Part shown: piece after piece, positions 36,891 through 47,745 of the stretch
Layout of the letters: each line of letters opens with the position of its first letter
Numbering within the stretch: position 1 is the first letter of the stretch
DNA from: Thalassia testudinum
Taxonomy: Eukaryota > Streptophyta > Magnoliopsida > Alismatales > Hydrocharitaceae
Assembly: GCA_037157565.1 (NCBI GenBank)
Contig: JAZHRO010000014.1
Span: forward strand, 75,484,001 to 75,548,000
Direction: 5' to 3'
DNA: 64,000 nucleotides
Made by a program: the position numbers and the translations under genes
The notes under the pieces: model-generated
The model's input: only the letters and a program-made list of their open reading frames with translations
Databases searched by the model: none
What the model was told of the DNA's origin: nothing

Positions 36891-37669
36891 GCAATTAATG
36901 ACAGTTGCAAGCATCACTAAAGACCCGCCCAGGCTGTCGCTGAAGATCTGCACTATTCAACACTCCCGTTGGCCTGCAAATCACTCGCTCCTACCTCTCG
37001 CACCGTGTCGTGCGAGCGCACACGCGTTAGTGTGCATAGATGCGCCCGATCATGCTGCGTTAGTGCTGCCTCGCACGCACAAGAGCTTCGCTAGTGCCGT
37101 TGTTGCTGCTGCCACTACTGTGCTGCGTCAATTGCTCAATTAAGAGGTCCACAGGGATTTGAACCCGCGCCCCTCACTTGGTGGTCGGGTGCCCAACCAA
37201 TGCGCCAAGCCATCCAAATGGTCGAGAGGACGTCTTAGGGCACGCGGTGGAGGGGGGCTCTCAGCCGTTGGATTTGCATCCAATGGCTAAGATTTCTTGT
37301 TCGATACCCCTTTGGAAGGACATCGGGTGACATTGAGCGCTCCAGATGGTGCCATGTGGCATCATCTGGATCTTCTACCTTTTGTTGCTTGTAGAGGATG
37401 CCACGGTGCTCGGATCGAGGTGATTTCCATGCTGACAAACTGCGATCATCGCCCTGGATCCATCCATACGGTCAAATTTCTCATCCGAAGCCCATAAATA
37501 TGTCGCATTGCCTCCTAGCCAAAAAATACCAGAATTACTATATAATATACACATTATCCTAAATGCAATGTAATGCACATTATGCACTATTTATACTTAT
37601 GGAATGCAATGTTAAGCTTAGGAACTATTATAAATAAGCATTTTATCATGAATTTATGTGTGTTTATCA
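36891..37669 (-). repeat. Element C 3' LTR, U3 part
   Basis: Continues the LTR interrupted at 26500. The junction reconstructs a sequence matching 52590-52640 in the 5' copy. It contains the tRNA-like module at 37143-37213 and the palindrome GCCGTTGGAT/ATCCAATGGC at about 37264-37287. It ends in tttatca beside the polypurine tract. Confidence 0.85.
37143..37213 (-). other. tRNA-like module in LTR C
   Basis: Read on the minus strand it contains an A-box-like TGGCTTGGCGCATTGG and a B-box GGTTCAAATCC at tRNA-like spacing. The anticodon arm and acceptor stem do not close well, so it is not a working tRNA gene. The same module occurs in LTR I, F and H. It may be a tRNA- or SINE-derived internal Pol III promoter. 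Confidence 0.55.
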
Positions 37670-37681
37670 TACCCCCATGCT
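37670..37681 (-). other. Polypurine tract of element C
   Basis: On the minus strand, gcatgggggta directly precedes the LTR start TGATAAACAC. The neighbouring phrase ttagtctctagcaaaa (plus strand) is the family hallmark also seen in A, G and O. Confidence 0.85.
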
Positions 37682-39325
37682 TATCTTTTGTTAGTCTCTA
37701 GCAAAATTAACCTAAATGCTATTATAAGAGTAGAATTAGGATTTGATCACTTAGGCACAATTTGTTGGATGCTTTAGAAGATTTCAACCAAAGACCTAGT
37801 TACAAAAACTCGGTAGTGCCCGGGTGTCTGCCGAAATGCTAATCGCCCAAGTCCTCGCCTTATTTGAAAAGGGAAGATATTTTTTTTTTCTTCTTTTCTT
37901 ATTTTTTTGAATTTTTTTTTGAGTTTAGGGTTTCAAGGCAGCTTTCTATGGCTACCCAACTAGCCTAAGACTTAAAAAGGACCCTAAGTGCTAAGCATCT
38001 CTTGAAAAGAGTGAAAGACTCACTAGGCGGCCGTTAAAATGGACTTCAGGTTTCTACAACCCTAGGTGACCTTAAGAGTTTCTACTTAAAGGTTTATCTT
38101 TCCGAACAGTACCTTTCTCCCTACTGTTAAATTTTTTATGGGTTCAACACAAGGGTGAACCCAGTGTAAATCTCCTCGATTTATTCTACTTTCCCGCTTC
38201 TTCCCTAAGTGTTTTGAGAACTATTTGTGCACTTTTGTGAGCTGGGCTCTAGACAACCAGCCAATAGGTTGTTACCCACAGCAACTTGCCAGCCATACTT
38301 GTGCGGTGAAATGTAGTTTACTTTTCTATTTTTTTCTTCTTTTTCTATTTTTTTAAAATTTATTTTTTAGTACCATTTTTCTTTTCTTTTTCTAAGTAGG
38401 TGGATTTCCTTATCTAAGTTTTACCTAAAAGCAGTAAAATGAGTATGGTCATGTAGCTAGGCTCAAGACAACCGGCCAATGGACTATTACCCATGACAAC
38501 TTACCAGCCATACTACCCTAGAAAGTTCATTAGCTACCTAATTTCCAAATAAACCACCAAAAAGTGAGTCAGTGCAAATAGTGTGTAGATGCTTAGATTT
38601 AAAGTCCCCTCAAATCAAAGGGCGAGTTGATAAGTCATATACTTATCACCCCAATTTATTAGCCAAATTAGAATAAAATTATTTGGCGAGGACTTGAGAC
38701 TAAGTCCACATTCAAGTGGACACCTGGGCTAATTAAGCCCGAGGACCTGAAGAGTAAGTATTTAGGTCCTATCATATCATTTCCTAAAGTTAACAACTTC
38801 CAAATGCCTAAGTTCTCTTCTCCCAATTTCTTTTTTACTTTTTTCTTTTCTTTTTTTGAAAAAAAAGAAAATAAAAGAAATAAATTCCATGAAGTTAACA
38901 AAATGATTTCATGATTAATTATCCACCCCCCATGCCTAAATGATGCAATGTCCTCATTGTAAAAATAGAGACATGAAAAAGGATGAGTAAACAGAATATC
39001 ACATGAATTTGTGACAATTCGGTCAGCTCCGCAAAGAGAAGAGAGTATACACACGTGCTAAGTTTAATACCTTCAACTAGGCATAATATACATATAAAGA
39101 AGAATTTGAGAATTCACAAGTGCAGGTCAGAATCAAAATAAAAATATTGATCCTCAAACCCGCTAATAGAAGATGTCCATAGATGTGGACCAAGTTATGA
39201 TGCAGACCCATGCCCCAAGGTTGAATAGTTCTAAGGTTCTAGATGAAAATCACCTAGAACCTGAAATTGTTGATCTTGCAGGACCGAGCCTACAATTTGG
39301 TAGTATGCAACCCATGACCAAAGTA
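37682..39325 (-). other. 3' untranslated region of element C
   Basis: Non-coding. It holds two copies of a motif of about 55 nt (about 38241-38298 and 38454-38513: ...agacaacc(a/g)gccaat...acttgccagccatac), poly-T tracts, and an internal polypurine-like site (caccccccatgcc near 38925, with gcaatgtcctcat) matching the one in element A. Elements G and O carry the same arrangement. Confidence 0.7.
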
Positions 39326-40830
39326 TCAGACAATGGGTAGAGATGGTTCAATAGGTTCGGATGTCCTTTTAGATTTCAACTCAAAAAGATAATCAATGAT
39401 TCTGAGTTTGGGTTGCACATGAAAGATATCATAAGGGTCCTGGTAGAAAGTAGGCGGTTTCAGGTCAATAGGAACCCTTAGATCCAAACTTGTATTTCCC
39501 TCAGAAGTAGCTTCCCAGATTTTAACTTCCAAATTCCTATCCTCTAAAATCAATGTTTTCGAGACCTCCAAATCATTATACACCCCATCTAAAATACTCA
39601 AGTCCAATAATTGCAGCTGAATCAGGATTGACTTGGGCATACTGATTTCCAAATCAAAAGCAATCCCTTCGGGGTGTGGTTGAGGGATGGGGCCCCAACC
39701 GAATCAAAATCTTCAATGAATGGAATATCAAATGGTTCGTCATGTTCTTCGAGCTTATTTGTCTCACTAAAATCATCTTCCTTAAGCTCAAGTGAGACTT
39801 CACCTAAAGATTCCTTACCCTCACAATCAAAGAATTGTTGATCCTCATTTATATATGTCTCAAAATCATATGTCATTTCCTGTATCAAAGAGATATTTTT
39901 CCCCTTTCCTTGGCTCAGGGATCTCGGGTGAGGCAATCGATTCATCCTCAATTGGTTGCTTTAACCCAACCTGGTCATCCCCCATCTCAGAAAATGTATC
40001 CCCCCAATAGGCGCCTGAGCAAGTTCAGACATTGGCTTTCCTGAAGGGGGTTCATCTTGAGAATCATCCCAGGACTAGACTAAGGCAACCACAAATTTCA
40101 TCCTCAATCTCGATAATTTCCCAAGTAGAAACTCACCCAAGCCCCTATCCCTAACATTATGGAGCAAATCCAATAAAGCTCTATTCAACTCATCAATCAT
40201 TTTTATCATAGGCTCCAATGCTTCAGTACATGGTGTTGGCTGAGCTTCTAAAGATTGTATGGTGTTCGTCAAGTTAGCCAACACCCTGTCTTGGATCTCT
40301 TCTAAAAAAAAACACACCATGTTTTGTATCTGGTTCACCTAAATCAAATGGTTCGGTTCAAGGTTGGGTGGGTTTGGGTTTATTCTAGGGGAGTCAAGAT
40401 ATTGAGGTTCTCGGGTCCCTCCCTGATAGTAGGTCATCTCGGGTTGTTCAAAGAATGAAGGTGACCTATATTCAGTGGAATACTGGGCAAGGTAGATGCT
40501 ATAATCATCATATCCTTCCTGATTGTAGATCGGGTTGGTTTGATCATCAAAGGATGGAGATTTATAATCATTGTAGCTCTAGGAAGGATAGTAATCATAG
40601 TCTTGTTGTCCAAGGTTAGGCCCTGGATATTGAGGTCCGGTATTGTATCCCCAATCAAAGTTATCCCAGCTAGGAGATGGGTAATCATAAGTCGAGTCAG
40701 GATAGTAATCATCTTAAGGATACGTGTTGGTAGGAGGGTAGGATGGGAAATGTGTGTAAGATGTGGAAGGATACATAGTAGAGTAGGAGGGAAAACAAAA
40801 GAGAGAAAGGTGCCCTGCAGTACAATCAAC
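39326..40830 (-). pseudogene. Acidic Tyr-rich ORF of element C, broken
   Basis: One minus frame runs from about 40830 down to 39622, then shifts for 39652-39326. Several in-frame stops occur (for example TAA near 40716 and TAG near 40337 and 40080). The N-terminal part is Tyr/Pro-rich low complexity (pieces such as DDYYPDSTYDYPSPSWDNF). A helical segment follows at 40338-40080, then a Glu/Asp-rich tail. No Gag core or enzyme motif is present. The build matches the ORF in element B (4317-6136). I do not recognise the family. The start codon is not determined. Confidence 0.5.
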
Positions 40831-41997
40831 CAAGCATGTCCTTATGTGGGTAGCCTAAAGACCTACAAACTCCCAGGGCCTATCGTGAGATGATAGAAAC
40901 GATTTGGTCTACTTCTATCTAGCCAATCCAACCAGTTAGAGGGAGGGGCTAGGGAGAAGGTTCTTCGTTTGGCTTGCGCCTCCGGTTCCTAGTATACCCT
41001 CCAACCGTGGTCGTTTGATGCTACTGCCCTAGCTAGACATCAGATGGACCAGTAGAAGCAGATTAATCGAAAACAATCTCAATCTGAGCCCCGAAGAGTG
41101 AATCAATCCTTAAGGCCAACATCTACTCAGTTTTAGTTAGGCTTGGGATGATCGTGCTCTTGGAATGTGATGGGCCCTTTAGATGGGTTGTGCCCTTAAT
41201 GATCAATTCAAATGTGTGTAAATGCACAACCAAGGTTTGCAGACAAGGTTATTTGATGATGTGTCTTTTAGGGTTTAACCTTGTTTAGTAGCTTTTAGGG
41301 TTTAATCTTAGGTGTATTCAATCAAGTTCTGGAGAACACTCCAAGTTTTGCAAGCACCAGTGATGATATGTTCCTTTAAAAATCAGAAATAATGTGAAGT
41401 GCCTGGTTCAGTCCTAAAAATCAATCCTAAGTGGCAAGCTACTTGATGAATCAATTTTAGATTTAGTGGTGCAGCTCAAATAGTTCAAACAATTAGCATG
41501 TTGCACAACTTGATTAAGGCACACAAAAATGTTTAACTTAATCAAATTTCTACTCTTTTATGTGTTGATTTGTGCATGTACCGATTCCACAGGTCAAAAT
41601 CATGGTTGAGTAAAAATCAAAAGAGGTTAAGTGCCTCAAGTGTGGGTGTGTATAGTATGTATGTTACTTTCGTCCCACAATCAGATCAGATTTTTTTAAT
41701 TTTCTTTTTATACGAGGGTGAGATGAGTGGAGGTGGCAAACAAGATAAACAACTTCTATCCTAGAGTTCGTGAAAACACCTAAGTAGATTAGGTCTTGAT
41801 TATTAAGGTGGCGAAATGAACTAGTGGGTGGGGATGTGCGGGGGACACTTACAAATTACTCTACCCACACTTTACTCTACCACACTCAGATCTCCTTGCT
41901 AGGGTACCTGTAAGATAGTAAATCAGAGGCAAGCAGGGATAATAACAATAAGTAAATGCAAAGAAACACGGAAAACAAGAAAGCAAATTCCATTGCC
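40831..41997 (-). other. Untranslated leader of element C
   Basis: Non-coding sequence between the PBS and the ORF. It includes a phrase (plus strand, about 40940-41030: ggctagggagaaggttcttc ... tcgtttgatgctactgcc) that recurs at 50395-50480 just inside the PBS of element G. This supports common ancestry of the leaders. Confidence 0.55.
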
Positions 41998-42015
41998 TCC
42001 CCGTCAACGGCGCCA
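41998..42015 (-). other. Primer-binding site of element C, tRNA-Asp type
   Basis: On the minus strand TGGCGCCGTTGACGGGGA follows the LTR end by three bases. It has one mismatch to tRNA-Asp. Confidence 0.85.
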
Positions 42016-42018
42016 AAA

Positions 42019-42381
42019 TGATGAATGGGTTTTGGCAAAGTAAAATCAAGGTTAGGAGAAACCCGTCGTTGTACTTTGCAAAACACGTTATCAAATAAGA
42101 TTTTTAACCGAAACTCCAAGGGAGTCCCAAGTCGAACATTGGGAGGCAACGTTTACTTTCATTAAAATCCGCACTTCATGTTGTTTCCTTTTGGTATTTT
42201 AGGGTTTTGTGATTTTTTTGGTGTTTTGTAAAGAAAAGGCAAGCAAGATGACTTCGCAAAGTGGAGAAACAAATATGATATATCACAATGTCATTCAAAC
42301 GTCTATTACAATATGCTAAAATATAAAAGAGAGAGAGGTGAGAAGAAATCTCCCAAATCGGCTGTTTGGCAAGACGACGGC
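42019..42381 (-). repeat. Element C 5' LTR, U5 part
   Basis: Closely matches 25785-26130 of the 3' LTR. It is cut at 42381 by element G, and the site ACGGC (42377-42381) is repeated as ATGGC at 52213-52217. The rest of this LTR continues there. Confidence 0.8.
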
Positions 42382-44049
42382 TGATGAACATGTTTTACGT
42401 GGTAGAAATCAGGGTTTGGAGGAACTTGTCGTCGTAGTCACAAAACTTGTTATCAAATACAATTTTTACCGAAACTCCAAGGGAGTCCCAAATCGAACAC
42501 AGGGAGGCAACATTTACCTTGCTTGAAAACCATGTTTCGTTTTGTTTCTTTTTAGTATTTTGAGGTTTGTTATTTTTTGTATTTTTGAAATAAAAAGACA
42601 AGGACAATAAATTCACAAGAGAGATAGAACAAATATGATATATTGCACAATTGTCTATTAAAATAATCTATAAAAGCATAAAAAGAGAGAGAGGTGAGAA
42701 GGAATCTCCTGAATCGGCTATTTGGCGAGACGATGGCGCCTGGCGGAAGCTTGGACAAAGGAGTTGAGGAGTGGGACGACAGAGGTGAGATGCCAAAGGA
42801 CGCTAGGTAGAGGAAAGCTTCATCGAGGCTCTGGAATGGAGGTTAGGAGGCAAAGATGATCTGCTACCGGAATGGAGGTGGGAGGATGGCTCCAAGGTGA
42901 CCTATGAATGGTGATGGGAAGATGGAGGAATATTTGGTGGGGCAAAGGGATGCTACACTAATAGGAGCCTTGGGAGCTTGAGAGTAAGCTCTAATGGAGC
43001 ACTGGGAGGCTTGCTAGAGCTTAGGAGTAGGTGGGAGTAGAGTAGGTAGAGATGAAGAGGAATGGGGGGTGTAGGGGTGTTTATATAGTGATGGGAGGAA
43101 GAGCATCTCATGCACAAACATTCAGCGACAGCTACAATCATCACTAAAGGCTGCTAGAGCTGTCGCTGAAGATCCACACCTCTTAATTGCCTTGGCTGGC
43201 GCACGCACTGCGTAGGCCATTTAGTGACTGTTGTAAGTGTCACTAAAGGCCCGCTCTTCTATTGCTGCAAATCCCGCACCCACCGCTCACACCCGCAACT
43301 ATCATTATGGTTGGATGCACCGCGGCTGTTGGATTCAAAGGTGAATGGCTAAGATGGCGTGGAGATCGTGCCTCTTAATCACGTGTGAGATGGAGTGTTC
43401 TCGAGGTGCATCAACGGTCGTGTGCTGCATCCACACCCATCCAGTGGTGCCACGTGGTGACGCCTCAGCCACTTGATGACATCCAACAGGCACAATCAAA
43501 TCGCAACCGCTCTTCGCTGAATTTGAGCGCAGTGGCTAAGCTTCGAATGAGCGCTCGTGGACGAGAAAAAGAGCTCTGCCTACTGTGCTAAGGGCGGCAC
43601 TGTGTCGTCCTTTGGATTTAAGGCTACGCACCCATGACCGTCGGATGCGGGATCGCATGGCCGAGAGCAGAGCGCACTTGCCCTTGTGCGGGGCGATGTT
43701 GACCGTTCGATGGCTCAGGTGGGGTAGCCTGGATGGTGCCATCTAGGATGTCTGTCTTCTTCTTCTTGTAGAGGGTGCTACAGAGCTCTGATCGGGATGA
43801 TTCTCGTGTTAACGGATTGCAATCAATGCTCCGAATCCATCCGTACAGTCGGATTCTTCATCCGAAGCCCGTAAAGATGTCGCACTGCCTCCTGGCCATG
43901 TAAAAAGATGGAATTAATGTACATAATATACAACTATCCTAAATGCAATGCAATGGATGTTTATGCAATATTTATATCATGATATGCAATTATAGACCTA
44001 GGAACTATCGTAAATAAGCATTTTACGATGAATTTATGCATGTTTATCA
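42382..44049 (-). repeat. Element G 3' LTR
   Basis: 1668 bp, starting TGATGAACATG on the plus strand and ending TTTATCA. TATA-like TTATATA on the plus strand is at 43081-43087. It belongs with LTRs C and F in sequence (gtcacaaaacttgttatc, cgaaactccaagggagtccc) but lacks the tRNA-like module. Confidence 0.8.
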
Positions 44050-44061
44050 TACCCCCATGCT
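44050..44061 (-). other. Polypurine tract of element G
   Basis: gcatgggggta on the minus strand precedes the 3' LTR, with ttagtccctagcaaag alongside on the plus strand. Confidence 0.85.
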
Positions 44062-45445
44062 TACATTTGGTTAGTCCCTAGCAAAGTTACCCTAAATGCT
44101 ATTATAAAAGTAGAATTAGGACTTGATCTCTTAAGCATAATTTGTTGGTATTTTAGGAACTTTCAACCCAAGACCTGGTTACAAAAATTTGACAGTGCCC
44201 AGGTGTCTGCTAGAATGCAGACCGCCCAAGTCCTCACTTTATTTGCAAAGAGAAGATAATTTTTTTTCTATTTTTCTTATTTTCTTTTCTTTTTTTGGAC
44301 TTTTTGGAGTTTGATAATGTCAAGATAACTTTTTATGGCTACCCAACCCGCCTAAGACTCGAAAAGGACTCTAAGTACTAAGCATCTTGTGAAAAGTGTG
44401 AAAGACTTACTAGGCAGCCGTTAAAACAGACTTCGGGTTTCTACGACCTTAGGTGACCTTGACTAGAGGTTTATCTTTTCAAGCGGTAGCTTTCTCCCTA
44501 CTTCTTTTATTTATGTGGTCAACACAAGGGTAAACCCAGTGTATATCTCCTCGATTTATTCTACTTCTCCGCTTCTTCCCTACGTGTTTTCGGAATTATT
44601 GTGCATTTTTGTGAGATGGGCTTTGGACAACTGGCCAATGGGCTATTACCCACAACCACTTGCCAGCCATACTCGTGCGGTGAAGTGTGGCCTTATTATT
44701 TTCTTTTTTCATTTTCTCCTTTTTCTATTTTTTTCTTTTCTTTTTGGGTGTTTCTTCTTTTTTTTTCTAAGTAGGTGGCTTCCCTGATCTAAGATTTACC
44801 TAAAGGCAGTATAAAGAAAACAGTCTTGTGGCTGGGCTCTAGACAACCGGCCAATGGACTGTTACCCATTACCCACGACAACTTGTTAGCCATACCACCC
44901 TAATTGGTTCATTAGCTACCCAATTTCTGTAAAAATCACTAGAAAGTGAGTCAGTGCGAATAGTGTGCAGATGCTTTGACTTAAAATCCCCTCAAATCAG
45001 AGGGCGGGTTGATAAGTCGTATACTTATCATCCCAAATTATTTACTAAATTAAAATAAGATTGACATAGTGAGGACTCGAGACTAAGTCCACATTCGAGT
45101 GGACACCTAGGCTAATTAAGCCTGAAGACCTGAAGAGTCTAAGTATTCAGGTCTCAAAGTATCAATTCATAAAGTTTGCAACTCCTAATGCCCAAGTTTT
45201 TGTCTCCTAATTCTAATTTTTTTTAACTAAAATAACAGGAAATTACCATTACAGCTAACAAAAAGATTATAAGATATATCCACCCCCCCATGCTTAGCTA
45301 ATGTAATGTCCTCATTGTTAAAAATGAAAGCATGCAAGAGAGTAGAGATGAAAAAATTGCACCTAGTTTCTGTGAGATTCTGGTCAGCTTGAAATAATCT
45401 TTACATGTGTTAAGTTTAGTGCCTTCAGCTAGGAGAGGTCCTCAA
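44062..45445 (-). other. 3' untranslated region of element G
   Basis: Collinear with 37682-39060 of element C. It contains two copies of the motif of about 55 nt (about 44615-44672 and 44829-44897) and an internal polypurine-like site (ccacccccccatgc near 45280-45293 followed by aatgtcctcat). No gene. Confidence 0.7.
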
Positions 45446-46135
45446 TCAAATATAACCAACATTGAGGCTGCAATAACATAGTTTTTGGGCCCCAAGATTT
45501 GGGTCCAAGAGAGTAAAAATGGACTTGCCAAAGAGATTATCAATGAAAGTGGCAAGCTGGTGGTGCAAGGAGAGCCTAAATGGTCTCCAATAGGAGTTTT
45601 GTTGATTCATTATAGAGGAAGTGTGGGTGGATATAGAAATTGTGCAATGGTTGGGAGAATAAGGACGATGAGGGTTTTGTGATGTGTTGGGGGTTTGTGG
45701 GTACTCTAACGTTTCAAGAGTTTCTCCCCAAAGATCAATTTCCTCCTCACAATCAGGGTGCTTAATCCAACCATTTTGATCCTCATGATTCCCACCCAAA
45801 AGTTGAACCTCAAACTCTAAAAATTCAAGATGAGGACATTGTTGGGTTATAACTTGCTCATGTGAATCATCCAACATATTTCTGATTTCATGAATATCTT
45901 TTTTATTCCGTGTTGCTACAGTTGGTTACATGTTTCCATTGTCCTCAATTATACCGGGAACCATGTGATTTTCTTCCTGAGTTTGGGTTGAGTTGGCCTT
46001 TGAAAGGTTGTCTAAGGAATGTATGGCCATTACCTCCTCTACTCTGCCAAGCTCCTCCATCAAACCACACTTAATTTTATCCTTCTTTGAGACCTCAAAA
46101 ATATTAAATTGATTTCTTTTATTCCCAAAGGTCAT
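45446..46135 (-). pseudogene. Protease C-terminus and linker of element G
   Basis: Downstream part of the Gag-protease reading region, after the solo LTR F. The first residues (TFGNKRNQFNIFEVSKK) continue the protease end in the way GSEKLKLNIFKAAK does in element A. An acidic linker follows to about 45446. After that no RT is found, so pol was deleted here before or during formation of this element. Confidence 0.65.
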
Positions 46136-47745
46136 TGGTCGGGCGTGTTTCACGTGTTTAGAAATCAGGGTTACAAGTAACCCGTCGTCGTAGTTGCCAA
46201 ACACGTTGATCAGATAAAAGTTATACCGAAACTCCAAGGGAGTCCTGGGTCGAACACAGGGAGGCGACGTTTACTTTACTTGAAAATCGTGCTTCGTTTT
46301 GTTTCTTTTTGGTATTTTAGGATTTTGTTATTTTTTTGTATTTTTGAAATAAAAGAAAACAAGAAAATGTATCACAAGATAGAGATGTGGAACAAATATG
46401 ATATATATTACTTCCAATGTCAATTATAAGAAACTATGAAAGCATATAAAGAGAGGGACGTGAGAGGAAATCTTCCGAATCGATTGTTCGGCGAGACGAC
46501 GACGCCTGGCGGAAGCTCGGATGAAGGAGGTGAGGAGCAGGATGACGGAGGTGAGATGTTGGAGGATGTCGGGTTGAGGAAAGCTTCGGTGTGGCACTGG
46601 AATGGAGGTGAGAAGACGGAGTTGATCTACTTCCGGAATGGAGGTCGAAGGACGGCTCCAAGGTGACCTATGAAGGGAGATGGGAAGTTGGAGGAGTATT
46701 TGGTGGGGCAGAGGTTCGCTACACTAATAGGCACCTTGGGAGCTTGAGAACAAGCTCTAATGGAGCATTGGTAGGCTTGCTAGAGCTTGGGAGTAGGTGG
46801 GAGTACAGTAGGTAGAGATGGCTTGGAAGGGAGGGGGTGTAGGTCCTTTTATAGTGGAGGAAAAGAGGCTAAAAATGGATAAAGGACCTTTAGCGACCTC
46901 TAGATCGTCGCTGGAAACGTTGCTGTAGACAGCTCACCTCCACTCACGCCCTTAGCTGGCTCTACTGGCTTGCAATGAAATAGCGACGGCTGTAAGCGTC
47001 GCTATAGGTCAACGCAACTGTCGCTGAAAACTGGCACCAATCGCCCTTGCGCCCACACCTTGCTACCCCGCTCGTCACGCGCGCTGACCGTGCGCGCCCT
47101 GTTGTGTGTGCACTTGCTATGTGCTGGCGTGCGCGCTTGCCATGTGCTATTGTGCGCGTGCGCACGCTTGCTACCTTGTGCTGGCGCTGCCGCTCCATGC
47201 GCCTCCCCAATTGCGAATTGGAGGAGTTGCGGGGATTCGAACCCATGCCCCACTTTTGCAAACTAGCGCTCCAACCATTGCGGCAAACCTTCCCTTGTGT
47301 CGTGTGGAGCAGCTTGGTGCAACTGCTTCCCAGCCGTTGGATCTTGATCCAATGGCTAAGATTGAAGGGTGCTGATGAAGGAGTTGTGCGATGCTACTGG
47401 CCGGTGTTGGGAAGCCTGGATGGTGCCACGTGGCGCTATCTAGGTCGTCCATCTTCTTCTTCTTGTAGAGGGTGCTACGGTGCTCAGATCGAGATGATTC
47501 CCACGATGCCGAACTGTGATCGTCGCTCTGGATCCATCCGTACGGTCGGATTTTCCATATGAAACCCGTATGGATGTCGCATTGCCCCCTGACCATATAA
47601 AATGAAGGAATTAATATACAAAATATACAACTATCCTAAATGCCATGCAATAGATGTTATGCAATATTTATAACATGATATGCAATGCTAAGCCTAGGAA
47701 CTATCAAAAATAAGCAATTTATCATGAATTTATGTGTGTTCATCA
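46136..47745 (-). repeat. Solo LTR F
   Basis: 1610 bp, TG...CA, with the perfect target duplication GTCAT at 46131-46135 and 47746-47750 and no internal region. It is of the C/G LTR family. TATA (TTTTATA, plus strand) is at 46847-46853. A tRNA-like module lies at 47215-47290 and the palindrome GCCGTTGGATC/GATCCAATGGC at 47334-47357. It interrupts the protease code of element G. Confidence 0.92.
47215..47290 (-). other. tRNA-like module in solo LTR F
   Basis: On the minus strand TTTGCCGCAATGG (A-box-like) is followed about 43 nt later by GGTTCGAATCC, an exact match to the tRNA B-box consensus. This is the best preserved of the four modules. The acceptor arms do not pair, so it is not an intact tRNA gene. 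Confidence 0.6.

Noticed and set aside
37143..37213. Functional tRNA gene
   Set aside because: A- and B-box sequences are present, but the acceptor and anticodon arms do not pair. Kept only as a tRNA-like module.
43385..43742. Possible host gene fragment on either strand
   Set aside because: The sequence is collinear with other LTR U3 regions and has no domain.
47041..47266. Plus-strand Cys/Ala-rich frames
   Set aside because: They are caused by repeated GCGC/TGTGC composition in the U3 of LTR F.
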